From positions 1-53,013 of the IMG/VR virus record IMGVR_UViG_3300017971_000346: 53,013 nt of DNA; one strand, 5' to 3'. Positions 8,819 to 17,067 of the stretch are shown piece by piece. The translations under genes were made by a program, and so were the position numbers. Under the pieces are notes generated by a model. The model ran no database searches and was not told the origin of the DNA. It saw only the letters and a program-made list of their open reading frames with translations. Positions within the stretch are counted from its first letter, which is position 1, and the number at the start of each line of letters is the position of its first letter. The stretch comes from a virus.

Positions 8819-9050
8819 TATGGTCCTTCCAGAATAAAATAAATTTAATCGTTAAGATTAATAATTTCACTAAAACTGCTATCACTACTGTATGGATTAA
8901 TAATGTAAGCATGAAAAAAGTTAAACTATTATTTGATGTTTTACCGTACAAATACCATGTACCTAATCTTGCGAATATTACGAAAAAAATTATAATTATG
9001 TCATGGCTTATTTTTTTAAATTCATGGTATAAATATTTGAAAAAAAACAT
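8799..9050 (-). CDS. Small integral membrane protein
   Basis: This 83-residue protein has two predicted membrane helices (about residues 16-34 and 43-72), a basic N-terminal end and a His-rich tail. AGGGA precedes the ATG. An opposing plus-strand frame covers the same bases, but the minus frame matches the operon direction and has the Shine-Dalgarno site. It lies in a minus-strand operon next to other membrane or regulatory genes. Function unknown; a holin-like role cannot be excluded. Confidence 0.6.
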   Translation of the reverse strand: MFFFKYLYHEFKKISHDIIIIFFVIFARLGTWYLYGKTSNNSLTFFMLTLLIHTVVIAVLVKLLILTIKFILFWKDHNGRHIH

Positions 9051-9059
9051 ATGATTTCC

Positions 9060-9611
9060 CTACCGTTTTTTTATTATACTTCTGCAATTTGGTATACTGA
9101 TTGAATTTTTGTTACTTTTTATAAAGTCAGCTAAGCACGGAACACTTTCAAAATTCAACTGACTTTTCATCGAATCTTGTACTAACTGCGCTATCTCAAT
9201 TTTTTTTCTATCTGAAACATTCATTCCCTCAAAAATGATATTCCAAAATAAAGCAGAGAGAGCTACAGTAAAATAAGTTTGCTTCGGCGGAAATGCAACT
9301 ACAGATATTTCAGTGACATCGTTATTAACTATAGCTCCACCGATTTCATAAAACGCTAAACGACTATAAAAATAAATATCAAGTTTGGATGGGCCTATAT
9401 TCCCAGATGGATGATTATGGATAAGAAAATCACCCGGGAATATATTTCCAAATGGCAATACCACACTACTTTCCTCACCGTTTGATATTCGTTCTACTTT
9501 ACCAAACTTTTTACCATGTTTTCTTAACCGAAACAAATGCTCACGTTTTTTATTTTCACTGATCAGCCTTCTCATTTTTTTAATTGAGTGCGCGTTAATC
9601 AAATTTTTCAA
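9060..9611 (-). CDS. JAB/RadC-like putative metalloprotein
   Basis: This 183-residue protein carries a complete JAMM motif: an upstream Glu around residue 46, His65-x-His67-PSG, then Ser75 and Asp78 (HNHPSG...SKLD). This is the RadC-type zinc-binding signature. I chose TTG at 9611 because it overlaps the upstream stop as TTGA and has AAAGGAGAG at 8 nt; an ATG 27 nt further upstream lacks a good site. RadC-like JAB proteins occur with phage and anti-restriction loci, but their activity is not settled. Confidence 0.8.
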   Translation of the reverse strand: MKNLINAHSIKKMRRLISENKKREHLFRLRKHGKKFGKVERISNGEESSVVLPFGNIFPGDFLIHNHPSGNIGPSKLDIYFYSRLAFYEIGGAIVNNDVTEISVVAFPPKQTYFTVALSALFWNIIFEGMNVSDRKKIEIAQLVQDSMKSQLNFESVPCLADFIKSNKNSISIPNCRSIIKKR

Positions 9612-9844
9612 AACAATATCTCTCCTTTTCTTTGGCATCTTTTACAGATAGATTTTATTGCTGGTTTTTTATGACAGATACAACAAAGCTCCGCTTGGAC
9701 CGATCCTCTTTTTTTGATAAAAAAAACATCCGGGTTGAGTCGGATCAAATCCGGCATGCAATCTGAAAACTGCAATAAGTCCGGGATCAACGTTTTTCGA
9801 TCAACTCCTCGAATAATCACATCATGTAATTTTATAATTTTCAT
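9608..9844 (-). CDS. Small zinc-ribbon protein
   Basis: This 78-residue protein ends in a four-Cys knuckle pair (CCICHKKP followed by CKRC), likely binding one zinc. It overlaps the 3' end of the membrane-HTH gene by 23 nt and the JAB gene by 4 nt, so all three are probably co-translated. A nucleic-acid or protein adaptor role is likely; the family is not recognised. Confidence 0.7.
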   Translation of the reverse strand: MKIIKLHDVIIRGVDRKTLIPDLLQFSDCMPDLIRLNPDVFFIKKRGSVQAELCCICHKKPAIKSICKRCQRKGEILF

Positions 9845-11309
9845 CGTTAATTTCTCTGATAATTCTATAAATATATCCTTGACTAACTTTTTTACCTGTG
9901 ATCATTGGGTATAGCTTAAATATCGTAGAAGCATTTAAACCGATATTTTTATAACAATAGGCTATAAAAGGTTTACTTTTTGACTGTACGGATTCGTACA
10001 TATCTTTAAGATTTTTCTTACCTTCGACTGACAAATTCAACTCACCATCCTTTGCGTCGTTCAAAATAGCCAGTCCCTGTTCAATTTGTTTGTTCAAAAG
10101 TTCACTATTTAGTTCACTGTCTTTTGAACTAATTGAACTATTTGGTTCACTATTTCTGTGAACGTTCACTAAATTTTGAACCTGTTGTGAACTAATCTGT
10201 GAACCAGAGTGAACTATACCGTGTTCATTTTGTGAACTTTTTGAACTAGTAGATAAACGTCTCTGTTTACTCTTTTTAATGTCAATAATTTCTGTGTCAT
10301 CCCCTTGATTCAGAATCTTAAGGATTTGTTCCATATTTCCGGTAAGATTAGATAACTTTTCATACGTTTGTTTATTCTTAATATCTAATCTGGTAGATAT
10401 AATATCTTCAACTCTGCTTTCTAGGTAACGATTAGACATATCTGAATGTTCTATGCTATCGGTAACGGCACCTAGAATTGAATTTTCAAACAGAGAGTTA
10501 AGACGTAAGATGATGACATAAATATTTCTGATAGCCCAAAAGTAAACCGAAATATAAACCAATATTTCAAGTAGGAACCCTAGAATAAAGTTTGAAAATT
10601 TGATAGATACATTAATTCCAATTGATCCTATAATTGATCTAATGGTGTTGTCCAGGAAGAATGTTTCCGTGTTTCCGTCGTTAACTGCGTCGATTTTTTT
10701 GTTGGAAGTACTTTCCATTTTTTCGGTTAATTCTTTATTTCTATTTGTTAATTTATCAATATCCGCTTGAAACTGATCTTGTTTGTTGTGGAATCTAGTA
10801 GCTGACAATTTTTCGTTTAATACTTCGATGGTCTTATTATTTATTTTTATTTCATCTGCATAGACTTCTGATAATCCGGATGCTTCAGTATATTTTGTCG
10901 AAGTTTTTGCAATCTCATAAGCTCTGATACCCAACTCACTGTGAGAGGCAAATAAAGAAAATAGTAAAGAAATCGCATAAGAGACAATAGCATAATTTAG
11001 TAGTCCTTTACGGCCAAACTTTAATTTAATCTGTTTTTTACTGTCGATGAGTTCCTTAGAATCATACGCATAACTAAAAACTACTAACAAGATTATAGAC
11101 AATGTTTTTATTAAGTCAATTGCTGCTCCTAAAGGTACGGCAAATAATAAAGTATTTAACCACCAATCGATGGTCCAAGCAAAGTGCCCAGATAACCACT
11201 TTATTACTAATTTCATCGTTAAAAACATTGATACAATCGCTAATGAATAAGATAGGAAAGTATCTAGCCACTTTATCTTCGGTTGCTTTAATATATTTTT
11301 TTCATTCAT
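9822..11309 (-). CDS. Membrane protein with coiled coil and C-terminal putative HTH
   Basis: This 495-residue protein has about four membrane helices (residues ~16-38, ~52-80, ~103-125, ~240-270), a coiled coil between the third and fourth (~150-205), and a Ser/Asn/Glu-rich linker (~345-420). It ends in a helical domain with a helix-turn-helix-like segment (GLNASTIFKLYPMITG, then VSQGYIYRIIREI). The linker is encoded by a dense array of TGAAC/GTTCA motifs (10059-10246). I chose ATG 11309 (AAGGA site) over the TTG two codons earlier. One reading is a membrane tether that binds phage DNA; this is inference. Confidence 0.75.
   Translation of the reverse strand: MNEKNILKQPKIKWLDTFLSYSLAIVSMFLTMKLVIKWLSGHFAWTIDWWLNTLLFAVPLGAAIDLIKTLSIILLVVFSYAYDSKELIDSKKQIKLKFGRKGLLNYAIVSYAISLLFSLFASHSELGIRAYEIAKTSTKYTEASGLSEVYADEIKINNKTIEVLNEKLSATRFHNKQDQFQADIDKLTNRNKELTEKMESTSNKKIDAVNDGNTETFFLDNTIRSIIGSIGINVSIKFSNFILGFLLEILVYISVYFWAIRNIYVIILRLNSLFENSILGAVTDSIEHSDMSNRYLESRVEDIISTRLDIKNKQTYEKLSNLTGNMEQILKILNQGDDTEIIDIKKSKQRRLSTSSKSSQNEHGIVHSGSQISSQQVQNLVNVHRNSEPNSSISSKDSELNSELLNKQIEQGLAILNDAKDGELNLSVEGKKNLKDMYESVQSKSKPFIAYCYKNIGLNASTIFKLYPMITGKKVSQGYIYRIIREINDENYKIT
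10059..10246. repeat. Array of TGAAC/GTTCA motifs inside a coding region
   Basis: Seventeen copies of TGAAC or its complement GTTCA occur here, fourteen of them starting at 10100, 10112, 10125, 10134, 10145, 10159, 10164, 10177, 10188, 10200, 10210, 10223, 10233 and 10242. Most steps are 9-14 bp, about one helical turn. Both orientations and different codon phases are used, so codon use alone does not explain the pattern. A second array lies at 41222-41374. Confidence 0.85.
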
Positions 11310-11586
11310 GATCAAACAATCCTTGATATACTTTTATTATAATTCCTAATTCTTTTAATGAGAATGACTTTTCATATAACTTTTTTACCGCATCATGTTC
11401 TTTGAAAATATCGTTTTCCGTATAGTCTTTGATAACTAAATTAACTTTATATCGTATTTGTTGGTAATTTGGGAAAGAAATATCAATTGTACGCGCGTAT
11501 TTAACAAAATACGATAAATTAATAACAGTTAATTTACATAGATAAAAAAATTTCAATAGAATTAACTCTGATTCTGATGGGTTCAT
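11302..11586 (-). CDS. Hypothetical protein
   Basis: A 94-residue protein, mostly helical with many Tyr, Lys and Ile, and an AAAGG site before the ATG. It overlaps the membrane-HTH gene downstream by 8 nt and the preceding gene by 4 nt, so it belongs to the same unit. No motif is recognised; the Leu/Phe-rich stretch near residue 10 is too short and mixed for a confident membrane helix. Confidence 0.6.
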   Translation of the reverse strand: MNPSESELILLKFFYLCKLTVINLSYFVKYARTIDISFPNYQQIRYKVNLVIKDYTENDIFKEHDAVKKLYEKSFSLKELGIIIKVYQGLFDHE

Positions 11587-12071
11587 AATTTTAGACCTTT
11601 CATTGCATTACTTCTGTAATCATTGTAGAAAAAAGTAGAAAAATTATCTTTTGTTTTTACACATACGCCAAAATAAATACCTTCATTACAACTTTTAAAT
11701 TCAAAATTCCAGGAAAAGAATAAACGGCAATAGTAGTCTATCCGTTTGTATTGAGGATGGTTATCACTATGGATTAGAAATGATTTGCAAGTTAAATTGC
11801 TTTGCAATTGGCTATTTTCGATGAATTTGATCCGTACAATACGGATTACTTTTCTATTAACTGTAAGGACTTTGCTAAGTTCAACAATGGCATTTTTGTG
11901 AGTAGGGAATAGATGACCGTTTACTACTTTTACCCTAAAAATACTAGGGTATTTCGCCTGTTTAAATGTGTAAATCGGATGTTTTTTTTGTAATTTTTGA
12001 TCTAATTCTAATAGTTCAAAAAAATCTGAATCAACTTCGACTAGTTTGTACTCATTAATTTTTTTCTTCAT
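11583..12071 (-). CDS. Hypothetical protein
   Basis: This 162-residue protein has an AAAGG site. It appears alpha/beta with a basic N-terminus, a central strand-rich part (IFRVKVVNGHLFPTHKNA) and an aromatic-rich C-terminal half with several Cys that do not form a clear zinc site. It lies second in the operon that starts at the 12424-12466 promoter. Function unknown. Confidence 0.65.
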   Translation of the reverse strand: MKKKINEYKLVEVDSDFFELLELDQKLQKKHPIYTFKQAKYPSIFRVKVVNGHLFPTHKNAIVELSKVLTVNRKVIRIVRIKFIENSQLQSNLTCKSFLIHSDNHPQYKRIDYYCRLFFSWNFEFKSCNEGIYFGVCVKTKDNFSTFFYNDYRSNAMKGLKL

Positions 12072-12073
12072 TC

Positions 12074-12367
12074 TTAGCCTTTCAATAGATTAAATTTGAT
12101 TATTTGATATAAATTAAACTTGATTCGTTTTCCTTCTAAAACAACAAAATCTACAAATTCTATATTTACCGTTCTAAAATTACCTATAATCCGATCAATA
12201 ACTATCATCCGGCAAGGATTTTCCCAACGATAACAATATCCGTTTTCGTTTATCCCGTGCAAAATCCGCGTAGTTCCATTTAATCTTTTATATTGAACGG
12301 TATAATTTTTCGATTTAACTTTATATTTGAAGAAATTTATGATAGCTTTTGTTTTTGTGGGTGTCAT
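12074..12367 (-). CDS. SH3-barrel-like small protein (DUF2693-like)
   Basis: This 97-residue protein has the pattern of small phage proteins that read 'F.k.nGt.R...g', a mid-strand segment, then 'wRt..i..i.f' (here VQYKRLNGTTRILHG and GNFRTVNIEFVDFVVLEGK). This fits an SH3-like barrel, as in the DUF2693 family; the exact family is tentative. It is the first gene after a strong promoter at 12424-12466, so it is expected early. GGGG lies upstream of the ATG. Confidence 0.6.
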   Translation of the reverse strand: MTPTKTKAIINFFKYKVKSKNYTVQYKRLNGTTRILHGINENGYCYRWENPCRMIVIDRIIGNFRTVNIEFVDFVVLEGKRIKFNLYQIIKFNLLKG

Positions 12368-12423
12368 TGTAAAGGCCCCTATTTAGCAGGAAGTAGATTG
12401 TATTTAATTAATTCTATACTATT

Positions 12424-12466
12424 AATATATGAATTAAAAATACAAAAGTCAAGTGGTTTTTCAATT
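12424..12466 (-). promoter_or_regulatory. Early promoter (minus strand)
   Basis: -35 TTGACT (12452-12447), a 17-bp spacer and -10 TATATT (12429-12424), preceded by the box TTGAAAAACCAC shared with other promoters in this genome. It drives the operon beginning at 12367. Confidence 0.8.
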
Positions 12467-12477
12467 ATTTTTTAATC

Positions 12478-12834
12478 TTAAGACCACATTTGGACCTTAT
12501 TAATATCGACTTCTTTTATCATTCCGAAGTAATATGTTTTGAAATTAATGATTTTTGCGCCCAGAGCGATACCTAGAAAATTACCGCGTACATACTTAAT
12601 TGATAAAATTTCCCCACATATTATATCTTTCGAGTGGTATTTTGCCGTTTTGCCGGTGCCCAATACCCGGATTTTGAAACCTTTTCTTTTAAGTTTCTCG
12701 CGAATATGTTTGCCCATTGTTTTAATTTTTTCGTTTTCTAAAATTTCTTGGATAATGGCGATATTCTCATCATATTGTTTCTTAGTATTGATTATTTCTA
12801 ATTTACCGGGATCGTCCAAATCTTTAGGTTTCAT
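12478..12834 (-). CDS. Paralog family A, copy 1
   Basis: This 118-residue protein is clearly related to the products at 13315-13650 and 17054-17416. Shared features in order are a helical N-terminus, a 'K.I...L...GF.i..LG.GK' block (KGFKIRVLGTGKTAK), an 'SK..I' block and a strand block 'Y..G.flGialga...yy.GmiKeV'. It is the most divergent copy. GAGGT precedes the ATG. It ends just upstream of the 12424 promoter. The three copies lie in one early region and probably act on host processes; function unknown. Confidence 0.7.
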   Translation of the reverse strand: MKPKDLDDPGKLEIINTKKQYDENIAIIQEILENEKIKTMGKHIREKLKRKGFKIRVLGTGKTAKYHSKDIICGEILSIKYVRGNFLGIALGAKIINFKTYYFGMIKEVDINKVQMWS

Positions 12835-12853
12835 TTAATTTTTACCTCGTATG

Positions 12854-13300
12854 TTAAAGTTCAATTTTGATGTTATGTTTGTTGGCTAAAAAAGTGAATT
12901 GATCTAATAAATTAAACTCCTCAAATATTAATTTTTCTGCTAATTGACTGACTGTGAATAATTGTCCATCCTTCCTTATTGTATAATCTCTGTTATACCA
13001 TTCTCTCGCTATAACTGCCAACGTAAAATCAAATTCAGGATCGTTTATATATTTTTGAAAAGCACTCATGAAATTAATGTTACCGTCATACGCAGTGCTT
13101 TGATAGAACGGCAATACATATTCCCGCATTAATATATTATCGGATGGATAGTATAGATATTTTAGATCGTAGTCCGTAAAGACAAAAATTCGCCCGTCCC
13201 AATTTTTAGAAAGAAATACTGAAGATGCCTGATACGGACTACTTACAAGTTTAAAATAAAATTGCCTGATATAGCGTAATTTTATATAATTTGTATCCAT
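12854..13300 (-). CDS. Hypothetical protein
   Basis: This 148-residue protein starts at ATG 13300, which has GGAGAG 7 nt upstream; a GTG at 13315 overlapping the previous stop is an alternative. It contains repeated aromatic segments (FKLVSSPYQASSVFLSKNWDGRIFVF-like strands, cut into short pieces) and a helical C-terminus. It sits between two members of paralog family A. No known family is recognised. Confidence 0.65.
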   Translation of the reverse strand: MDTNYIKLRYIRQFYFKLVSSPYQASSVFLSKNWDGRIFVFTDYDLKYLYYPSDNILMREYVLPFYQSTAYDGNINFMSAFQKYINDPEFDFTLAVIAREWYNRDYTIRKDGQLFTVSQLAEKLIFEEFNLLDQFTFLANKHNIKIEL

Positions 13301-13314
13301 AGTTAATCTCTCCA

Positions 13315-13650
13315 CTAGGAAGGCGTTAAAAGATTCCCGTTATCATCTTTTATTTTTACTTGCTTTACGAATCCATAATAAAACTGACCTCTTTTGACTG
13401 AAACGTTACTGATTCCAACGCCAACAAACCATCCATTCGCATATTTGTAACTTGAAATGTGGCGATCTATCAATTGCTTTGAACTGGTCCGTGAGGAGTG
13501 CCCGGAACCTAAACAGACCAAAGTAAAGCCATGTTTTTCTAAACGTTCTTGTATGCGTTTACCAACATACTTAACATCAGGATCGTTAATTATTTTGTTT
13601 AGAATAGTCAGATTCCATAGGTAATCCTGAATAGTTGTGATTGTTTTCAT
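13315..13650 (-). CDS. Paralog family A, copy 2
   Basis: This 111-residue protein has AAAAGGAG before the ATG. It shares with copy 3 the blocks 'kxIqerLexxGF', 'LGSGhSSRTSSKQLI.R', 'YANGwfVGVGIS' and 'fYyGfVKqVki'. The small, strand-rich C-terminal half suggests a compact beta domain. It overlaps the next gene's alternative start. Function unknown; conservation of Gly and aromatic positions across copies argues for one fold with different targets. Confidence 0.7.
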   Translation of the reverse strand: MKTITTIQDYLWNLTILNKIINDPDVKYVGKRIQERLEKHGFTLVCLGSGHSSRTSSKQLIDRHISSYKYANGWFVGVGISNVSVKRGQFYYGFVKQVKIKDDNGNLLTPS

Positions 13651-13664
13651 CGTCCCTACTCCTT

Positions 13665-13883
13665 TTACAGTGATTTCAAGTTAATTTGATACTTATCTTT
13701 GACATTTTTTTGATCTACCTCTGACATTTCAATGATAGCACTGAAAACAGCGATTAGTTCAAACGGAATGCAGATGAAATCTTTTTCGGTTTTAAGATAA
13801 ATAGTTTTTTGTTTAAGATCAATTTTATATGTACCGGTCGATCTATCCGCTATTTTAATCTCAATATTATTGAAGTTAGCCAT
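13665..13883 (-). CDS. Small hypothetical protein
   Basis: A 72-residue protein with an N-terminal run of beta strands (IEIKIADRSTGTYKIDLK) and a helical end. The start is odd: GAGAGGG, a run of seven T, then ATG, so the T-run forms the whole spacer. The 145 nt upstream (13884-14028) hold no gene and no clear promoter that I can see. Function unknown. Confidence 0.6.
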   Translation of the reverse strand: MANFNNIEIKIADRSTGTYKIDLKQKTIYLKTEKDFICIPFELIAVFSAIIEMSEVDQKNVKDKYQINLKSL

Positions 13884-14028
13884 AAAAAAACCCTCTCATT
13901 TAGCTCGTAAGACATTATTATTTAGTTTATTGTGTAATATGGTTATGTCCGATGTATTTTGATTATTCTGTCGATTATATAACCTTCATAATTAGTTTTT
14001 TGATAAAAAGAAAGCTCCTTTTAGACAG

Positions 14029-15240
14029 TTAACATCTATTGTTTTCTCCTTTCAATTCTTTTAGCTTGCAACGGCTTAAATAGGTACATTTTTGATTTTT
14101 GTATATTTCGTGTTTTTTGACAATTCCGGTTATCTCAAAAAATAATCCGGTTTGGTAATAATTCGTATAATCCATTTCAGCGGATTCAAATACAGATACC
14201 CATGATTTCGATGAAAACCACTTTAATATATTACCTTCAGAATCAGTGAACGTTAATAGATGTAATATGCAATACCTGGCTTCAAATGAAAAAGAATTAA
14301 CTAGTCTAACAGTGCCTGTATAACGTTTTTCAAGTTCGCCAACATATTCAGAAGTTTTCGGAACAGTATCTTGGAAATCTGTTAATGTCTTTTTTTCATA
14401 TTCCTTTCGTTTTATTTTTAAATAACTGTTTACCATCTCGGCAATATATCCCAACTCACTATGTTTGACAAAATTTTTTAATACTAATGTTTTGGCGTTA
14501 ACTAAGAAATCACTGGTTTCTTCACAATTTTGATAGTATTTAATGCAGTCCTTTGCTGAAATTTTACAAACATTCCAATACTCTTCATTTACATTAATTA
14601 CTTTTGGGCTATGGTAAGAATTTAACGCGATATTTTTTGTACTATCCTTTCCGCTTTTTGAAGGAAGGAATCCGAAATATTTGATTGAAACGACACAACA
14701 GGTCACATAATCAAATAAATAATAAGTAAAATCACGGCTTTTTGTCTTTATAGAATTTCTTTCAAAATCGCAGTCTATAAAATCAGATATTTTATTTATA
14801 TAGTTTATTACTACCTGTAAATCACATTCAAAAAATTTATTAATACATGAATTTTCAACTTGAATGAATTTATTAGTTTCTGTGTTTTTTAGAATGAATG
14901 TTACATTCCTGAAGTGGTTTACTTTGCAATGCTCACATACAAGTTTATTATGCAGATAACGATCTATAACGCCGACCTTAGAAAATAAAAGATTACGTTT
15001 TTTATCGTGTTCAATTTTAGCGATAAATTCGTAACTTTTGACCGGCGGAATCTCGGCTAATTCAACGGATATATTATAATGTCGATTTTTTTTGTTTGCA
15101 TTTGTGAGAAGGCCAAACTTGCTTGTGATCAACCATTCCGGTTCCTGTATTCTATGTATTTCACAATATTCTAATAATTCCCTGAAAGAAGCACGGAATA
15201 AATCTAACTTACTTTCTGGCACTACTTTTTTTATAATCAT
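14029..15240 (-). CDS. Phage protein with Cys-rich centre and C-terminal OB-like region
   Basis: This 403-residue protein has an N-terminal alpha/beta region, then CEHC at about residue 103 followed by 'NVTFILKNTETNKFIQVENSC', a pattern seen in phage proteins that read 'C..C...R..tf...d..tg...qvG..Cl.df'. The last ~100 residues (KRYTGTVRLVNSFSF to FFEITGIVKKHEIYKNQ) resemble an OB-like nucleic-acid-binding domain. AAAGG precedes the ATG. Likely role: early protein that binds nucleic acid, perhaps with zinc; not proven. Confidence 0.65.
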   Translation of the reverse strand: MIIKKVVPESKLDLFRASFRELLEYCEIHRIQEPEWLITSKFGLLTNANKKNRHYNISVELAEIPPVKSYEFIAKIEHDKKRNLLFSKVGVIDRYLHNKLVCEHCKVNHFRNVTFILKNTETNKFIQVENSCINKFFECDLQVVINYINKISDFIDCDFERNSIKTKSRDFTYYLFDYVTCCVVSIKYFGFLPSKSGKDSTKNIALNSYHSPKVINVNEEYWNVCKISAKDCIKYYQNCEETSDFLVNAKTLVLKNFVKHSELGYIAEMVNSYLKIKRKEYEKKTLTDFQDTVPKTSEYVGELEKRYTGTVRLVNSFSFEARYCILHLLTFTDSEGNILKWFSSKSWVSVFESAEMDYTNYYQTGLFFEITGIVKKHEIYKNQKCTYLSRCKLKELKGENNRC

Positions 15241-15254
15241 TTTAATACCTTTGA

Positions 15255-15288
15255 TTAAAAAATTAAGCCGGAGCGGTTAAACTCCGGC
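15255..15288 (-). terminator. Intrinsic terminator
   Basis: A perfect 7-bp GC-rich stem (15267-15273 with 15282-15288) and 8-nt loop are followed on the minus strand by TTAATTTTTT. It ends the short unit containing the 92-residue gene. Confidence 0.7.
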
Positions 15289-15297
15289 ATCATCATT

Positions 15298-15576
15298 CTA
15301 TTGATAATCTTCGCTAACAATAGCTATCACAACTGTTATGCTATCAATATTTGGCTGAATTTCAACCAAGTCATACCCGTTGGCAATCTTCATAATGTCA
15401 TTAACAGAGTCGAGTTCCATAGTTTGAGTGCTAAAAAATAAATAATATTCTGTTTTGCTGTTTGGTATTGGCCAAACATTAGTAAAATTTACTTTGCCTA
15501 TTTCAAAAAAATAATGGTCCTTTAGGTGAGAGTAGAAACTGTTGATTTCTTCGGGATTAAGATTATAATTCATCAT
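15298..15576 (-). CDS. Hypothetical early protein
   Basis: This 92-residue protein has AGGAG before a double ATG. It has its own promoter (15623-15665) and its own terminator (15255-15288), so it forms a single-gene early unit, often a sign of a highly expressed host-takeover protein. Sequence is alpha/beta with an acidic surface (net negative). No family recognised. Confidence 0.65.
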   Translation of the reverse strand: MMNYNLNPEEINSFYSHLKDHYFFEIGKVNFTNVWPIPNSKTEYYLFFSTQTMELDSVNDIMKIANGYDLVEIQPNIDSITVVIAIVSEDYQ

Positions 15577-15622
15577 GATAAAGCTCCTGTGTTAGGTTAT
15601 ATTTTAATTAATCAACTATCAT

Positions 15623-15665
15623 AAGATACAAAATAAATCAGTAAAAGTCAAGTGTTTTTTCAATT
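15623..15665 (-). promoter_or_regulatory. Early promoter (minus strand)
   Basis: -35 TTGACT (15651-15646), a 17-bp spacer and -10 TATCTT (15628-15623), with the shared upstream box TTGAAAAAACAC. It reads into the 92-residue gene. Confidence 0.85.
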
Positions 15666-15741
15666 ATTTTTGAAATTTATTGGAGTTTGGTAAATCCGAT
15701 AATCCGCTGTAAATGTCCTCTGGAAGGACCGTAATGCGAAC

Positions 15742-16125
15742 TCATTCCCCCCAAATTATCGAAATTTCGGTTAATCCGTTACTTCTAAACCATGATTCAT
15801 ATAAATCTACAAATTCACCTTCATTTATACAGGTTTGGATCATCTTTTCGAGGGTGAAAGAACGGAAAGGTTCAAAAATCTCTAAATACCGGTTATTTTC
15901 ACCGTCCCACTCACACCAGTTATCCGCATATTCAGTATCCGGGTTTACATTGCCTAAACCTTTAGCAGTTACTTGCATTAACAAATTTTCAGGTTCATTT
16001 TTAAAATAAGAATTTTGAGACATAGTTGTGATTTCTCTGTCTTTCCATACATTAATCTTTTCGCCAAACTTACAGAAAACATAGAAATAATGTACGTCTT
16101 TTAAAATTGATTCTTTAATTTTCAT
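15742..16125 (-). CDS. Hypothetical protein
   Basis: This 127-residue acidic protein starts at ATG 16125, with TTGGAG upstream; a longer frame to 16152 would start inside a hairpin and is less likely. It is aromatic-rich (WCEWDGENNRYLEIFEPF) with a conserved-looking IIWGE end. A long inverted repeat (16147-16203) lies in its leader. Function unknown. Confidence 0.65.
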   Translation of the reverse strand: MKIKESILKDVHYFYVFCKFGEKINVWKDREITTMSQNSYFKNEPENLLMQVTAKGLGNVNPDTEYADNWCEWDGENNRYLEIFEPFRSFTLEKMIQTCINEGEFVDLYESWFRSNGLTEISIIWGE

Positions 16126-16146
16126 TTTAACACTCCAATTAAATAA

Positions 16147-16203
16147 CAGCATCCTACAAATTTGGGTAAATTTAATCCTGTTAAACTAACAGTTAGGATG
16201 CTG
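16147..16203. repeat. Nested inverted repeat in leader
   Basis: A perfect 10-bp outer stem (16147-16156 with 16194-16203) encloses an inner 6-bp hairpin (16178-16183 with 16187-16192). No T-run follows on either strand, so it does not look like a terminator. It lies just upstream of the Shine-Dalgarno site of the gene starting at 16125 and may be an operator or structured leader. Confidence 0.7.
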
Positions 16204-16260
16204 CTATTTGTCATTATTTGAATTTCCGTTGTTTACTTTAAATTTTAGTTATTTTTAATC

Positions 16261-17067
16261 TTAAGGATGGACTTTAAATTTATCTGTAATTGCTAATTCG
16301 ACAACAGAATTCCACAACTCACAGTTAAATTTTAGCCTTTTATCGATATTCGTTACCTCCCTTGCACGCATTAAACGTCCAGTATTTTTCGCATTATACG
16401 AAAATCCCCCTTTTATGAAGTTTTCTTGAATTACATTGTATGTTGTCCATAGATCAGGCGCGTTATCATAAACACGTCTAGAAATAAGAAGATGCCCGGG
16501 AATGTAAGGAAATTCTGACTCGGAACCGTATACAGAAAGCATCGCGGCTTTGGCTAAATAATTTTTTTTTATACGATCCGTATAATAATTTTTCATCGTA
16601 TAGATTAGATCGCCAATTTTATTGATAGAATCGGATAGCTTAACATTAATATCTTCAATAACCTGTTCTTGGTCATCAGCATGCTTTATGATGCTTTCGA
16701 AAAACGAATCACCGAATATTAAATTATTGGAACATATACCCCTAAAATAACCAAAATTGACCTTTAAAAAACGAGTGTGATCATATAGATTTGTGAAAAT
16801 CAATTCTATATAATCACCATTTGGGAATCTGAATTTTTCATTTCGAAGTCGTACGGTATGCTTTTCATATCCCTTTAATAATATGTTACGTTTACTTTGG
16901 CAAATTAAGTCGCTAATATGCCAACCTGATAATAGGAATGGTGTGATCGCCTCGATAGTCGGAACTGGCTTGTTATAACTATTGGCGTAATAGGAGCTTT
17001 GTGTTTGAAATAAAATTGGAAATTCATTTCGTAAGTACAATTCCAACTCAAAACTAACTTTTTTCAT
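16261..17067 (-). CDS. DUF932 family protein
   Basis: This 268-residue protein has the DUF932 marks: a central 'GY..HTVRLRN' strand region, 'RGICSNNLIFG' (usually CTNG/CSNG), and the C-terminal signature DLWTTYNVIQENFIKGG with a following R-rich segment. DUF932 proteins are common in phages and plasmids and of unknown activity. GAGGAG precedes the ATG and it overlaps the upstream paralog gene by 14 nt, implying coupling. Confidence 0.85.
   Translation of the reverse strand: MKKVSFELELYLRNEFPILFQTQSSYYANSYNKPVPTIEAITPFLLSGWHISDLICQSKRNILLKGYEKHTVRLRNEKFRFPNGDYIELIFTNLYDHTRFLKVNFGYFRGICSNNLIFGDSFFESIIKHADDQEQVIEDINVKLSDSINKIGDLIYTMKNYYTDRIKKNYLAKAAMLSVYGSESEFPYIPGHLLISRRVYDNAPDLWTTYNVIQENFIKGGFSYNAKNTGRLMRAREVTNIDKRLKFNCELWNSVVELAITDKFKVHP

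Noticed and set aside
8806-9054. Plus-strand ORF of 82 residues opposite the small membrane protein
   Set aside because: Both strands give hydrophobic frames because of AT-rich codons; the minus frame matches operon direction and has AGGGA before its ATG.
10059-10246. Possible CRISPR array
   Set aside because: The repeated unit is only 5 bp, in both orientations, with no 28-37-bp repeat or equal-length spacers, and it lies inside a coding frame.
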